Shown here piece by piece: positions 57,127 to 64,000 of a DNA stretch of 64,000 bases (positions are counted from its first letter, which is position 1; every line of letters starts with the position of its first letter). The stretch is from SHVO01 sp041906145 (GTDB lineage: Bacteria; Pseudomonadota; Alphaproteobacteria; Rhodospirillales; Rhodospirillaceae), in contig JAYRJU010000001.1 of assembly GCA_041906145.1 (NCBI GenBank), positions 62,001 to 126,000 of the forward strand, given 5' to 3'. The translations under genes and the position numbers were made by a program. The notes beneath the pieces were generated by a model, which was given only the letters and a program-made list of their open reading frames with translations, ran no database searches and was not told the origin of the DNA.

Positions 57127-57813
57127 TTAGCTGCCGCCAACCAGCACGTCATACAGGTTCAAGAGCATACCCGCGGTCGCGCCCCAGATATAGCGATCAC
57201 CATAGGGCATGGCGTAATAGGCGCGCGTCACGCCGTTCGCGACACGGCTATGGCGCTGGTGATTCACCGGATCGAGGAAGAAAGAGAGCGGCACCTCGAA
57301 GATCTCCGCCACCTCGACGGGATCGGCCCTCACCTGCAGCGGCGGCCGGACCGCGCCGACGATGGGAATGACTTCATAACCCGTCACCGTGACATAAGGA
57401 TCGAGGCGCCCGAGCACTTCCACCTCGTTGCTAGCAAGGCCGATCTCCTCGCGGCTCTCGCGCAAGGCCGCGGCGATGACATCCGGGTCGTCAGGCTCGA
57501 CCCGTCCCCCGGGAAAGGAGATCTGCCCGCCGTGCGCTTTCAATTCGGCGGTGCGCTGGGTGAAAAGAATCGTGAAACCGTCGTTATGTTCGATCAGCGG
57601 CACCAGTACGGCGGCCGGGATGCGCGTGTCCACGGGCGCGCGGACCGTCGTGGGCATGCCAACGGCGGCATACTTCTCGGGCGCGAGTTGGACGGCGGCC
57701 TGCGCCGCCAATCGCTCGGCCGTGGCCTGATCGCCGTGCGCGCCTCGCACGGGGCGCCCGGCAGCAAGACGCGCGCGAATTTGCGCGCGCGTAAGGGCCG
57801 GGGCCGGCGTCAT
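57127..57813 (-). CDS. CoA pyrophosphatase (Nudix hydrolase, NudL-like)
   Basis: 228 aa. The Nudix box GRVEPDDPDVIAAALRESREEIGL fits GX5EX7REUXEEXGU. The CoA-specific upstream motif is LLTQRTAELKAHGGQISFPGG-like (LFTQRTAELKAHGGQISFPGG here), characteristic of NudL/NUDT7 enzymes that cut CoA derivatives to 3',5'-ADP and 4'-phosphopantetheine. The late VARAYYAMPYGD-like part (TRAYYAMPYGDRYIWGATAG) is also typical. Overlaps the DUF1285 gene by four bases. Confidence 0.9.
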   Translation of the reverse strand: MTPAPALTRAQIRARLAAGRPVRGAHGDQATAERLAAQAAVQLAPEKYAAVGMPTTVRAPVDTRIPAAVLVPLIEHNDGFTILFTQRTAELKAHGGQISFPGGRVEPDDPDVIAAALRESREEIGLASNEVEVLGRLDPYVTVTGYEVIPIVGAVRPPLQVRADPVEVAEIFEVPLSFFLDPVNHQRHSRVANGVTRAYYAMPYGDRYIWGATAGMLLNLYDVLVGGS

Positions 57814-58373
57814 GTCAGGGAACCTAAAGCGAAGAACTGCCCGGAGCTCCAGACGCCGAATGTCCCGTCGGCGGACGATTCGCCGCGCTCAACCAGATGG
57901 TAAAAGACAGGGCGCGCGATACGCGCCTCGAGACCCCTGCGGACATGGACATAGGGTCTCGGCTCCCCGCTGGCGGCGTCTTCCGCGACACGCAGCGGGT
58001 GCGCGGCGTCTAAAGTGACGATGTCGTCAACGTTTGTGCGAAATCGTACGACTTGGCTCGGCCCAGCCCCATCCGCTATAACTTCGACCGCGATAAATGG
58101 GGCGTCTTCGACCTCGATCCGCCCGTTCTCCACGGGCGTCGTAAGCCAAAAGGCCCCCTCCTCGTCGCGGCGCAAGACTGTTGCAAACAACTTGACCAAG
58201 GCCGCGCGGCCGATCGGCGAGCCGCGGTAGTACCAAGTGCCGTTTCGGTCGATGCGCATGTTAAAATCGCCGCACAGATCCGGAAATTTTGCGGCTCCCC
58301 GGTCGGAAGGTCCATTGCGGGTCATGCCAGGGTTGGGGTCGATTGCTGTTTTGTTAGGTTCCGAGGGTTCCAT
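57810..58373 (-). CDS. DUF1285-domain protein
   Basis: 187 aa. The domain begins FNMRIDRNGTWYYRGSPIGRAALVKLFATVLRRDEEGAFWLTTPVENGRIEVEDAPFIAVEV and is followed by RFRTNVDDIVTLDAAHPLRV and EPRPYVHVRRGLEARIARPVFYHLVE, the usual order. Small cytosolic proteins of unknown role, often upstream of the CoA-Nudix gene in alphaproteobacteria. First gene of this minus-strand operon; divergent from moxR. Confidence 0.9.
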   Translation of the reverse strand: MEPSEPNKTAIDPNPGMTRNGPSDRGAAKFPDLCGDFNMRIDRNGTWYYRGSPIGRAALVKLFATVLRRDEEGAFWLTTPVENGRIEVEDAPFIAVEVIADGAGPSQVVRFRTNVDDIVTLDAAHPLRVAEDAASGEPRPYVHVRRGLEARIARPVFYHLVERGESSADGTFGVWSSGQFFALGSLT

Positions 58374-58424
58374 AACGCCCCGCAGACGTTAGTCTAGTCT
58401 GATCTCATATGGTGGAGTTCGCGC

Positions 58425-59456
58425 GTGGCTTCAACGATAACACAGACCGATAATTATAAGGCGGAAAAGGCGGCCGAAAACGCCATCGCCGATATGGAGC
58501 GCGTCGCGGACCTCGTCCAGAAGGCGCGCACCGCCATCGACCATGTGATCTACGGTCAGGAATCGGTGGTCGAGGAAAGTCTCATCACCCTGCTCGCCGG
58601 AGGCCACGTCCTGCTCATCGGCGTGCCCGGCCTCGCGAAGACCAAACTCGTGCACGCTCTTGGCGTGGTGCTCGGTCTCGACGACAAGCGTGTGCAGTTC
58701 ACGCCCGACCTGATGCCCGCGGACATCCTCGGCACCGAAGTGCTTGAAGAAGACGCCACCGGCAAACGCTTCTTCCGCTTCATTCAAGGCCCGGTGTTTT
58801 GCCAGCTCCTGATGGCCGACGAAATCAACCGCGCGAGCCCGCGCACGCAATCGGCGCTTCTGCAAGCGATGCAGGAAGGCCGCGTATCCATCGCCGGCCA
58901 ATATCACGCCCTGCCGCAGCCGTTCCACGTGCTCGCGACGCAGAACCCGATCGAACAGGAAGGCACCTATCCGCTGCCCGAAGCGCAGCTCGACCGCTTC
59001 CTGATGCAGGTCGACATTTCCTATCCGTCGTTCGAGGCCGAGCGCGAGATCATCTTGCGCACCACCGGCGTCGACAGTCCGGAGCCGAAGCGCGTGCTGA
59101 ACGCCGAGGATCTCGCCAACGCCCAGAAGCTGGTGCGCCAAGTGCCCGTCGGCGAAAGCGTCGTGAACGCGATCCTGAAGCTGGTGCGCGCCGGCCGCCC
59201 GGAAACGAGCGACATCAAGGAAGTCAAGGAACATGTGGCCTGGGGCCCCGGCCCGCGCGCGTCGCAAGCCCTGATGCAGGCCGTGCGCGCCCGTGCGCTG
59301 CTGCAAGGACGCCTGGCGCCGTCGGTGGACGACGTGCTCGCCCTCGCGCGGCCCGTGCTGCAGCACCGCATGGCGCTGAACTTCGGCGCGCGCGCGGATG
59401 GGTATACTCTTCCGGCGCTGATCGAAACACTCTGCCGGCGCATCGACGCCGCGTAA
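58425..59456 (+). CDS. MoxR-family AAA+ ATPase
   Basis: 343 aa from GTG 58425, with GGTGGAG 58411-58417. Walker A is IGVPGLAKTKLV (GxxGxxKT), Walker B is LLMADEINRASPRTQSALLQAMQE with the sensor-like Asn, and sensor-1 is VLATQNPIEQEGTYPLPEAQLDRFLM. The lid contains LPALIETLCRRI. MoxR proteins act with DUF58 and VWA-type partners as chaperone or assembly systems; all are adjacent here. Confidence 0.95.
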   Translation: MASTITQTDNYKAEKAAENAIADMERVADLVQKARTAIDHVIYGQESVVEESLITLLAGGHVLLIGVPGLAKTKLVHALGVVLGLDDKRVQFTPDLMPADILGTEVLEEDATGKRFFRFIQGPVFCQLLMADEINRASPRTQSALLQAMQEGRVSIAGQYHALPQPFHVLATQNPIEQEGTYPLPEAQLDRFLMQVDISYPSFEAEREIILRTTGVDSPEPKRVLNAEDLANAQKLVRQVPVGESVVNAILKLVRAGRPETSDIKEVKEHVAWGPGPRASQALMQAVRARALLQGRLAPSVDDVLALARPVLQHRMALNFGARADGYTLPALIETLCRRIDAA

Positions 59457-59468
59457 GGTTTTAAAAGG

Positions 59469-60395
59469 ATGAGTGTCGCCCCCCGGCACGAGGACCAACA
59501 TCGCCTGCTTCTGGAGGCGAACGCGGTCGCCGCTGGTATGCCGCCGCTGCTGGTCGCGGCGCGCCGGATCGCGGCCTCGGTAACTCTCGGCAGCCACGGC
59601 CGGCGGCGCGCTGGTGTGGGCGACAGCTTCTGGCAGTTCCGCCCCTATTCCAAGGACGACACCCCGCAGGCCATCGACTGGCGCCAATCGGCGAAGTTCG
59701 ATCAGGTCTATGTGCGCGAGCGTGAATGGGTCGCGGCGCAAACCGCCGGGCTGTGGTGCGACACGTCAGCCTCCATGCGCTACCGCTCCTCGCCCAAACT
59801 GCCGACCAAGGCCGAACGCGCGGCGGTGATGATGCTCGCGCTCGCCGAGCTTCTTGTGGACGGCGGCGAGCGCATCATCGTGCTCTCCAACGAAGGCCGC
59901 CCGCAACGCAGCGCCACCGCGGGCCGTCTTGCCATCGCCCATCTCGCCGACGCCATGTCCGCGGACCTCGCGGGTAAGAAGGCGCAGGATAACGCGCCGG
60001 AGATGCCCTCGTTCGGCGGGTCGCTCCCGCGCCATTCCACCGCCGTGCTGTTCAGCGACTTCCTGGCGCCCATCGATGTGATCGCGGAGTCCTTGCGCGG
60101 CTTGATGCGGACGGGGATCAAGGGACATCTCATCCAGGTGCTTGATCCCGCCGAGGAAACGCTGCCCTTCTCGGGCCGCGTGCGCTTCGTGGGGTTGGAA
60201 CAAGAAGGCGCGACCGTCATCGACCGCACCGAGGATGCGCGCGCGCAATATATGCACAAGCTGGCCGCGCACCGGAACGCCTTGAAAGGTCTCGCCGCCG
60301 GATCGGGCTGGAGCTTCGGCCTGCATCACACGGACTATTCGCCGCAGCTCGCCATGGCGGCGCTGCACAGCGCCATCACCGGCTTCAGGCGGTGA
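59469..60395 (+). CDS. DUF58-domain protein
   Basis: 308 aa. After a basic N-terminal segment comes the DUF58 core: GRRRAGVGDSFWQFRPYSKDDTPQAIDWRQSAKFDQVYVREREW, with the conserved DxxxxIDWR pattern, then a Rossmann-like VWA-type fold with AVLFSDFLAPIDVIAE. The MIDAS-like Ser/Thr-Asp is partly present (WCDTSASM). Soluble form with no membrane helix. 12 bp after moxR, before the DUF4159 gene. Confidence 0.93.
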   Translation: MSVAPRHEDQHRLLLEANAVAAGMPPLLVAARRIAASVTLGSHGRRRAGVGDSFWQFRPYSKDDTPQAIDWRQSAKFDQVYVREREWVAAQTAGLWCDTSASMRYRSSPKLPTKAERAAVMMLALAELLVDGGERIIVLSNEGRPQRSATAGRLAIAHLADAMSADLAGKKAQDNAPEMPSFGGSLPRHSTAVLFSDFLAPIDVIAESLRGLMRTGIKGHLIQVLDPAEETLPFSGRVRFVGLEQEGATVIDRTEDARAQYMHKLAAHRNALKGLAAGSGWSFGLHHTDYSPQLAMAALHSAITGFRR

Positions 60396-60398
60396 TGC

Positions 60399-63179
60399 AT
60401 GCTTAATCTCGGGCTCATCTCCTTTGCCGCGCCATGGGTGCTTGCCGCCGCCGCCGCGCTTCCTTTGGTCTGGCTGCTGCTGCGCCTGACCCCGCCGGCG
60501 GTGAAACAGATCGACTTCCCCGCGATCCGCCTATTGTTCGACTTGGATCCCACGCAACGCACAACCGCGCACACCCCGCCGTGGCTGCTCATCCTGCGCA
60601 TCGCCATTCTCGCGCTGGTGATTCTCGGTCTCGCCGATCCGATCTTGAATTTCCGCCGAGGCGATACGGCCCAAGGTCCGCTCATCGTGGTGTTCGATAA
60701 CGGTTGGGCGTCCGCGCCGACGTGGGATGCGCGCCAGCAGGCGCTGCAGAACACCCTCGACGGCGCCGAACGCCGTCAGCAGCCGGTCGTGCTGCTCGTG
60801 ACCGCGCCGGCGTCCACCGAAGCGCCCGCGCCGAAGCTGCAGCCGGCCGCCGACGCCGCGCGCGCGCAACAGATCGTGCCGCAACCGTGGCCCACCGACC
60901 GCGCCCTCGCGCTGAAACACCTGCAGGCGCTGAAGCTGTCCAGTCCCGCCTCCAGCGTGTGGATCAGCGACGGGGTGGAAACGCCGGGCGCGCGCGAACT
61001 CGCGTCAGCTCTGGCAAGCCTCGGCCCTTTGAACGTGATCGAAGGCGAAGCGACCGATGCGCCGCTGGTGCAGTATCCGCCCGAACGCAGCGCCGCCGGC
61101 GGCGACGCCATCGCCAGCAATGTGAATTTGAAACTCGGCCGCGTCGCCACGCGCGCGACGCCGCAGTCCGGCGCCATGGTGCGCGCGCTCGACAGCGACG
61201 CGCAGGTGTTGGGTCGCACGCCGGTCACCTTCGCGCCGGGCGCGACGGAAGCCACCGCGGTTATGGCCTTGCCGTCTGAACTTGCCAACCGTGTCGCGCG
61301 CTTCGATGTGGACGGCCTCGCTTCGGCGGCGACCACCGTCTTGGCCGACGATCAATGGCAGCGCCGTCCGGTCGGCATCGCAAGCGCCTCCCTCGACGGC
61401 ATCACCGCTCCGCTTCTTGAAGACGCCTACTACATCGAAGAAGCGCTCGGCCCCTTCGCCGAAGTGCGCTCGGGTTCCTTGGATGAACTTCTGCAACGCC
61501 CGCTGGCGGTGATGATCATGGCCGGCGGCGGACGCATTCTGGACGCCGAAGTCGCGCGCCTGACCTCGTGGATCGAGAACGGCGGCATGCTGGTGCGTTT
61601 CGCCGGCCCGCGATTGGACGGCAACGTCGATCCGTTGCTGCCGGTGAAGCTGCGCGGCGGCGGGCGCACGCTGGGCGGCGCCATGTCGTGGAGCACACCC
61701 GCGACCCTCGCGCCCTTCCCCGAGAATTCGCCGTTCCGCGGCCTTACCATCCCCGACGACGTCACCGTCGAATCCCAAGTGCTGGCCGAACCGGCCGCCG
61801 ATCTCGCCAGCAAGACCTGGGTGCGCCTGAAGGACGGCACGCCGCTCGTCACCGCCCAGCGTCATGGCCAGGGCATGGTGGTGCTGTTTCACGTCACCGC
61901 GACGCCGGAATGGTCGAAGCTTCCGCTCTCGGGGCTGTTCGTCGACATGCTGCGCCGGCTCGTGGACATCAGCCAAGGCGTGGCGGGCGGTCCTTCCGAG
62001 GACATGAGTTCCGCCGTGCTCGCGCCGTACTCGCTCATCGACGCCATGGGCCGCCTGACGACGCCGGGACCGATGGTGCGTCCGATCCCGACGCGCGATC
62101 TCGCCGGCGCCGTGCCGGGCCCGAAGACGCCGCCGGGTCTTTACGGCCGCGCCGGCGCCACCCGCGCGCTGAACCTCTCGCCGGCCTTGGGCGATCTCAC
62201 ACCGATGGAATTCCCGGTGTCGGCCGCGCGCGCCTCTTTCTCGGGCGTGGCCAGCGAACGCGCCATGAAGCCGTGGCTACTCACCCTCGCGCTGATCCTT
62301 CTCCTCGCGGACCTCATCATCAGCTTCCTCCTGCGCCGCCTGCTCCCCGATCGCATCCCGTTCGCACGGGTCGGCGCCGGCATCGCGGTTGCGATGATCG
62401 TGCTTTCCGCCGCCGTGGCAAGCGCCGCCGAACCGCGCCGCGACATCGATCCCGTGGTGCGTTCCTCGATCCTGGAACCGCGCACCGCCTATGTCTCGAC
62501 CGGGAACCAGGAGCTCGACCGCATCGCGCAGTCGGGCCTCGACAATCTCACCAGCCTGCTCGCGACGCGGACCGCCGTTGAACTCGCCCTGCCCTTGCGC
62601 ATCGATCTCAACGCGCCGAGCCTGACCGCCGACTCCCTCACGCCTTTCCCGATGCTCTACTGGCGGATATCACCCGCCACCGTCACGCCGCCCGCCAAGA
62701 ACATGGCCGCGCTCAACGACTATCTGAAGCGCGGCGGCCTCGTGGTGTTCGATGCGCCGGAGCAGACCGGTGCCGTGGGCGGCGGCGAACCGGGCGCTAC
62801 CCAAGCGCGGCTGAACGCGATCCTGCGCCTGCTCGATCTCGCGCCCACCACCGACATGGCGCCCGATCACGCCCTGACCCGCAGCTTCTATCTCCTCCAG
62901 AATCTGCCCGGCCGTTACGCCGATCCCGGCGTCCTCGTCGAGCGCGGTTCCAACGGCAACGACAGCGGCTCCAGCGTCATCATCGGCGGGTCCGACTGGG
63001 CCAGCGCCTGGGCGCGCGACGCCAATGGATTGCCGATGTACGCCGTTGTGCCCGGCGGCGAACGCCAGCGTGAGATGTCGCTGCGCGCTGGTGTGAACAT
63101 GGTGATGTACGCCCTCACCGGCAACTACAAGACCGACCAGGTCCACCTGCCCTCGATCATGGAAAGACTTGTAAATTGA
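60399..63179 (+). CDS. DUF4159-domain membrane protein with BatA-type N-terminus
   Basis: 926 aa. The first ~100 residues have two transmembrane helices and the LTPPAVKQIDFPAIRLL motif of the BatA/aerotolerance N-terminal domain. The middle region (about 100-620) is periplasmic with a Rossmann-like repeat. A further helix cluster is at about 625-675 (WLLTLALILLLADLIISFLL, then AGIAVAMIVLSAAVASAA). The C-terminal DUF4159 follows (YLKRGGLVVFDAPEQTG, GADWASAWARDANGLPMYAV-like). Length is typical. Couples to the next gene by TTGA overlap. Confidence 0.9.
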   Translation: MLNLGLISFAAPWVLAAAAALPLVWLLLRLTPPAVKQIDFPAIRLLFDLDPTQRTTAHTPPWLLILRIAILALVILGLADPILNFRRGDTAQGPLIVVFDNGWASAPTWDARQQALQNTLDGAERRQQPVVLLVTAPASTEAPAPKLQPAADAARAQQIVPQPWPTDRALALKHLQALKLSSPASSVWISDGVETPGARELASALASLGPLNVIEGEATDAPLVQYPPERSAAGGDAIASNVNLKLGRVATRATPQSGAMVRALDSDAQVLGRTPVTFAPGATEATAVMALPSELANRVARFDVDGLASAATTVLADDQWQRRPVGIASASLDGITAPLLEDAYYIEEALGPFAEVRSGSLDELLQRPLAVMIMAGGGRILDAEVARLTSWIENGGMLVRFAGPRLDGNVDPLLPVKLRGGGRTLGGAMSWSTPATLAPFPENSPFRGLTIPDDVTVESQVLAEPAADLASKTWVRLKDGTPLVTAQRHGQGMVVLFHVTATPEWSKLPLSGLFVDMLRRLVDISQGVAGGPSEDMSSAVLAPYSLIDAMGRLTTPGPMVRPIPTRDLAGAVPGPKTPPGLYGRAGATRALNLSPALGDLTPMEFPVSAARASFSGVASERAMKPWLLTLALILLLADLIISFLLRRLLPDRIPFARVGAGIAVAMIVLSAAVASAAEPRRDIDPVVRSSILEPRTAYVSTGNQELDRIAQSGLDNLTSLLATRTAVELALPLRIDLNAPSLTADSLTPFPMLYWRISPATVTPPAKNMAALNDYLKRGGLVVFDAPEQTGAVGGGEPGATQARLNAILRLLDLAPTTDMAPDHALTRSFYLLQNLPGRYADPGVLVERGSNGNDSGSSVIIGGSDWASAWARDANGLPMYAVVPGGERQREMSLRAGVNMVMYALTGNYKTDQVHLPSIMERLVN

Positions 63180-64000
63180 CGACGGGCATCTCTTTCGCAC
63201 CCTTGGTCCCGATGTGGGCGATCGCGCTCTTGGGCCTGATCGGCCTCGCGCTTGTCGTCTATGGCGCCGTGCGCCGCGCCCGCGGCGCGCTGCTCCGCGC
63301 GCTGCCCATCGCCGCACTGCTCGTGGTCCTCGCGGAACCGAAACTCGTCAGCGAGAACCAGCAACCCCTGAAGGATATCGCCGTCGTCGTCGTCGACGAC
63401 AGCGACAGCCAGAAACTCGGCCAGCGTGAGAAACGCGCCGAAGCCGCGCTCGAGAAGATCACCGCCGATCTTACCGCCGCCGGAGATATGGAAGTGCGCA
63501 CCATCCGCGCGGGCCGCACCGACGCTTCAGGCGGCCAGGACGGCACGCGCCTGTTCGGCGCGCTCACCGCCGAGATGAACGATGTGCCCAAGCAACGCCT
63601 CGCGGGCGTGATCGTCATAACCGATGGCCAAGTGCACGACGCGCTGACGCCCGCGCAAGCCAAGCAGGCCGAAGCGCCGTACCTGAACGCGCCGCTGCAC
63701 GTTCTCATTACCGGCGAGCGCAAGGAAATTGACCGCCGCATCCGCATCGAGAATGCGCCGGACTTCGGGCTGGTCGGTAAGGACTCGATGGTGCGCCTGC
63801 GGGTCGAGGACACGACTGTGCGCCGGGGCACGCGCGTCCCCGTCACCATCCGGCGCAACGGCGGCGAAGCGCAGCAGATCATGCTGCCCGCGGGCGAGTC
63901 CGAGAACGTGCCTATGGCCATCGAGAATGCCGGCGGCAACGTGTTCGAAGTGGCCGTGAACCATACGCCCGACGAACTCTCCGCCGCCAACAACCGCGCC
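63176..64000 (+). CDS. Large membrane protein of the MoxR/DUF58 cluster, 5' part (runs off window)
   Basis: Open from TTG 63176, overlapping the previous stop (TTGA), to the end of the window (275 codons, no stop). It begins with two helices (LVPMWAIALLGLIGLALVVYG and ALLRALPIAALLVVLAE), then DIAVVVVDDSDSQKLGQREKRAEAALEKI and IVITDGQVHDAL, a VWA-like Rossmann strand pattern with an Asp-x-Ser-x-Ser like motif, followed by beta-rich sequence. It matches the large 'glutamine amidotransferase/VWA-like' membrane gene that usually ends MoxR-DUF58-DUF4159 operons. A weak TTG start is chosen because of the overlap. Confidence 0.78.
   Translation, partial: MTTGISFAPLVPMWAIALLGLIGLALVVYGAVRRARGALLRALPIAALLVVLAEPKLVSENQQPLKDIAVVVVDDSDSQKLGQREKRAEAALEKITADLTAAGDMEVRTIRAGRTDASGGQDGTRLFGALTAEMNDVPKQRLAGVIVITDGQVHDALTPAQAKQAEAPYLNAPLHVLITGERKEIDRRIRIENAPDFGLVGKDSMVRLRVEDTTVRRGTRVPVTIRRNGGEAQQIMLPAGESENVPMAIENAGGNVFEVAVNHTPDELSAANNRA

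Overview
The window is a gene-dense, GC-rich bacterial chromosome segment with no phage, IS element, CRISPR array, rRNA or recognisable tRNA. Gene content and order point to an alphaproteobacterium: a fliF-fliG-fliH-fliN-motA-like-flbD flagellar cluster with a FlbD-type sigma-54 activator, a MarR/OmpR-type regulator cluster beside ilvE, a heme-PAS FixL with FixJ and a FixK-like regulator, pgsA-moaD-moaE, ybjN-like/proC, lgt-midA-pgeF, rplY-pth-ychF, and petABC with a divergent trmL. The genus cannot be named from the sequence. Short dispersed palindromes of a kind common in alphaproteobacterial genomes support the assignment.

Layout. 1-5.2 kb: flagellar switch/export genes, a MotA-family stator-like protein and FlbD. 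5.4-13.6 kb: secreted proteins, a membrane-tethered solute-binding protein, a pteridine-reductase-like SDR with folB, uvrC, pgsA, moaD, moaE. 13.6-21.2 kb: ilvE, then a regulatory block: MarR plus OmpR/EnvZ-like pair, a lone receiver, and FixL/FixJ facing a FixK-like CRP/FNR regulator. 21.3-32 kb: mostly housekeeping (TPR-methyltransferase, TetR-like regulator, proC, ubiK, rfaD, lgt, midA, pgeF, prs). 32-36 kb: a secreted Cys-containing protein, an 818-residue exported protein with a degenerate M23-like domain and four tandem C-terminal repeats, and a HAD phosphatase. 36.5-39.2 kb: rplY, pth, ychF and an unlisted 44-residue membrane protein. 39.5-47.8 kb: an envelope/secretion region with two small lipoproteins, a 27-residue membrane peptide, two tandem exported peptidyl-hydroxyglycine-lyase-like (PAL) proteins, an exported MBL-fold protein and two exported amidase-signature enzymes. 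48-51.6 kb: MAPEG, ArsR/SRPBCC pair, YdjM-like membrane protein, patatin, nucleotidyltransferase. 51.8-55.1 kb: petABC (bc1 complex) and trmL. 55.1-58.4 kb: candidate 6S RNA, CCA-adding enzyme, small membrane protein, CoA-Nudix hydrolase, DUF1285. 58.4-64 kb: MoxR ATPase, DUF58, DUF4159 and a large membrane protein running off the end.

The genes are arranged in tightly coupled operons; 4-bp ATGA, GTGA or TTGA overlaps are frequent and were used to choose starts. The strongest candidate for something undescribed is the 40.4-47.8 kb exported enzyme set. Both PAL-like proteins keep the three histidines and the tyrosine that I align with the zinc ligands and catalytic tyrosine of animal PAL. They lie in one operon with an MBL-fold protein that has lost consensus metal ligands, next to two exported amidases. 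No PHM-like monooxygenase is visible. A role in envelope processing or breakdown of C-terminally amidated or hydroxyglycine-type compounds is a reasonable hypothesis, not a demonstrated function.

Other points are two copies of a roughly 100-bp double-arm palindromic repeat (with a half-copy apparently forming the signal-peptide N-region of a lipoprotein), a candidate 6S RNA, a shared motif upstream of the FixK-like and receiver genes that could be a FixJ site, and several strongly structured intergenic RNAs.
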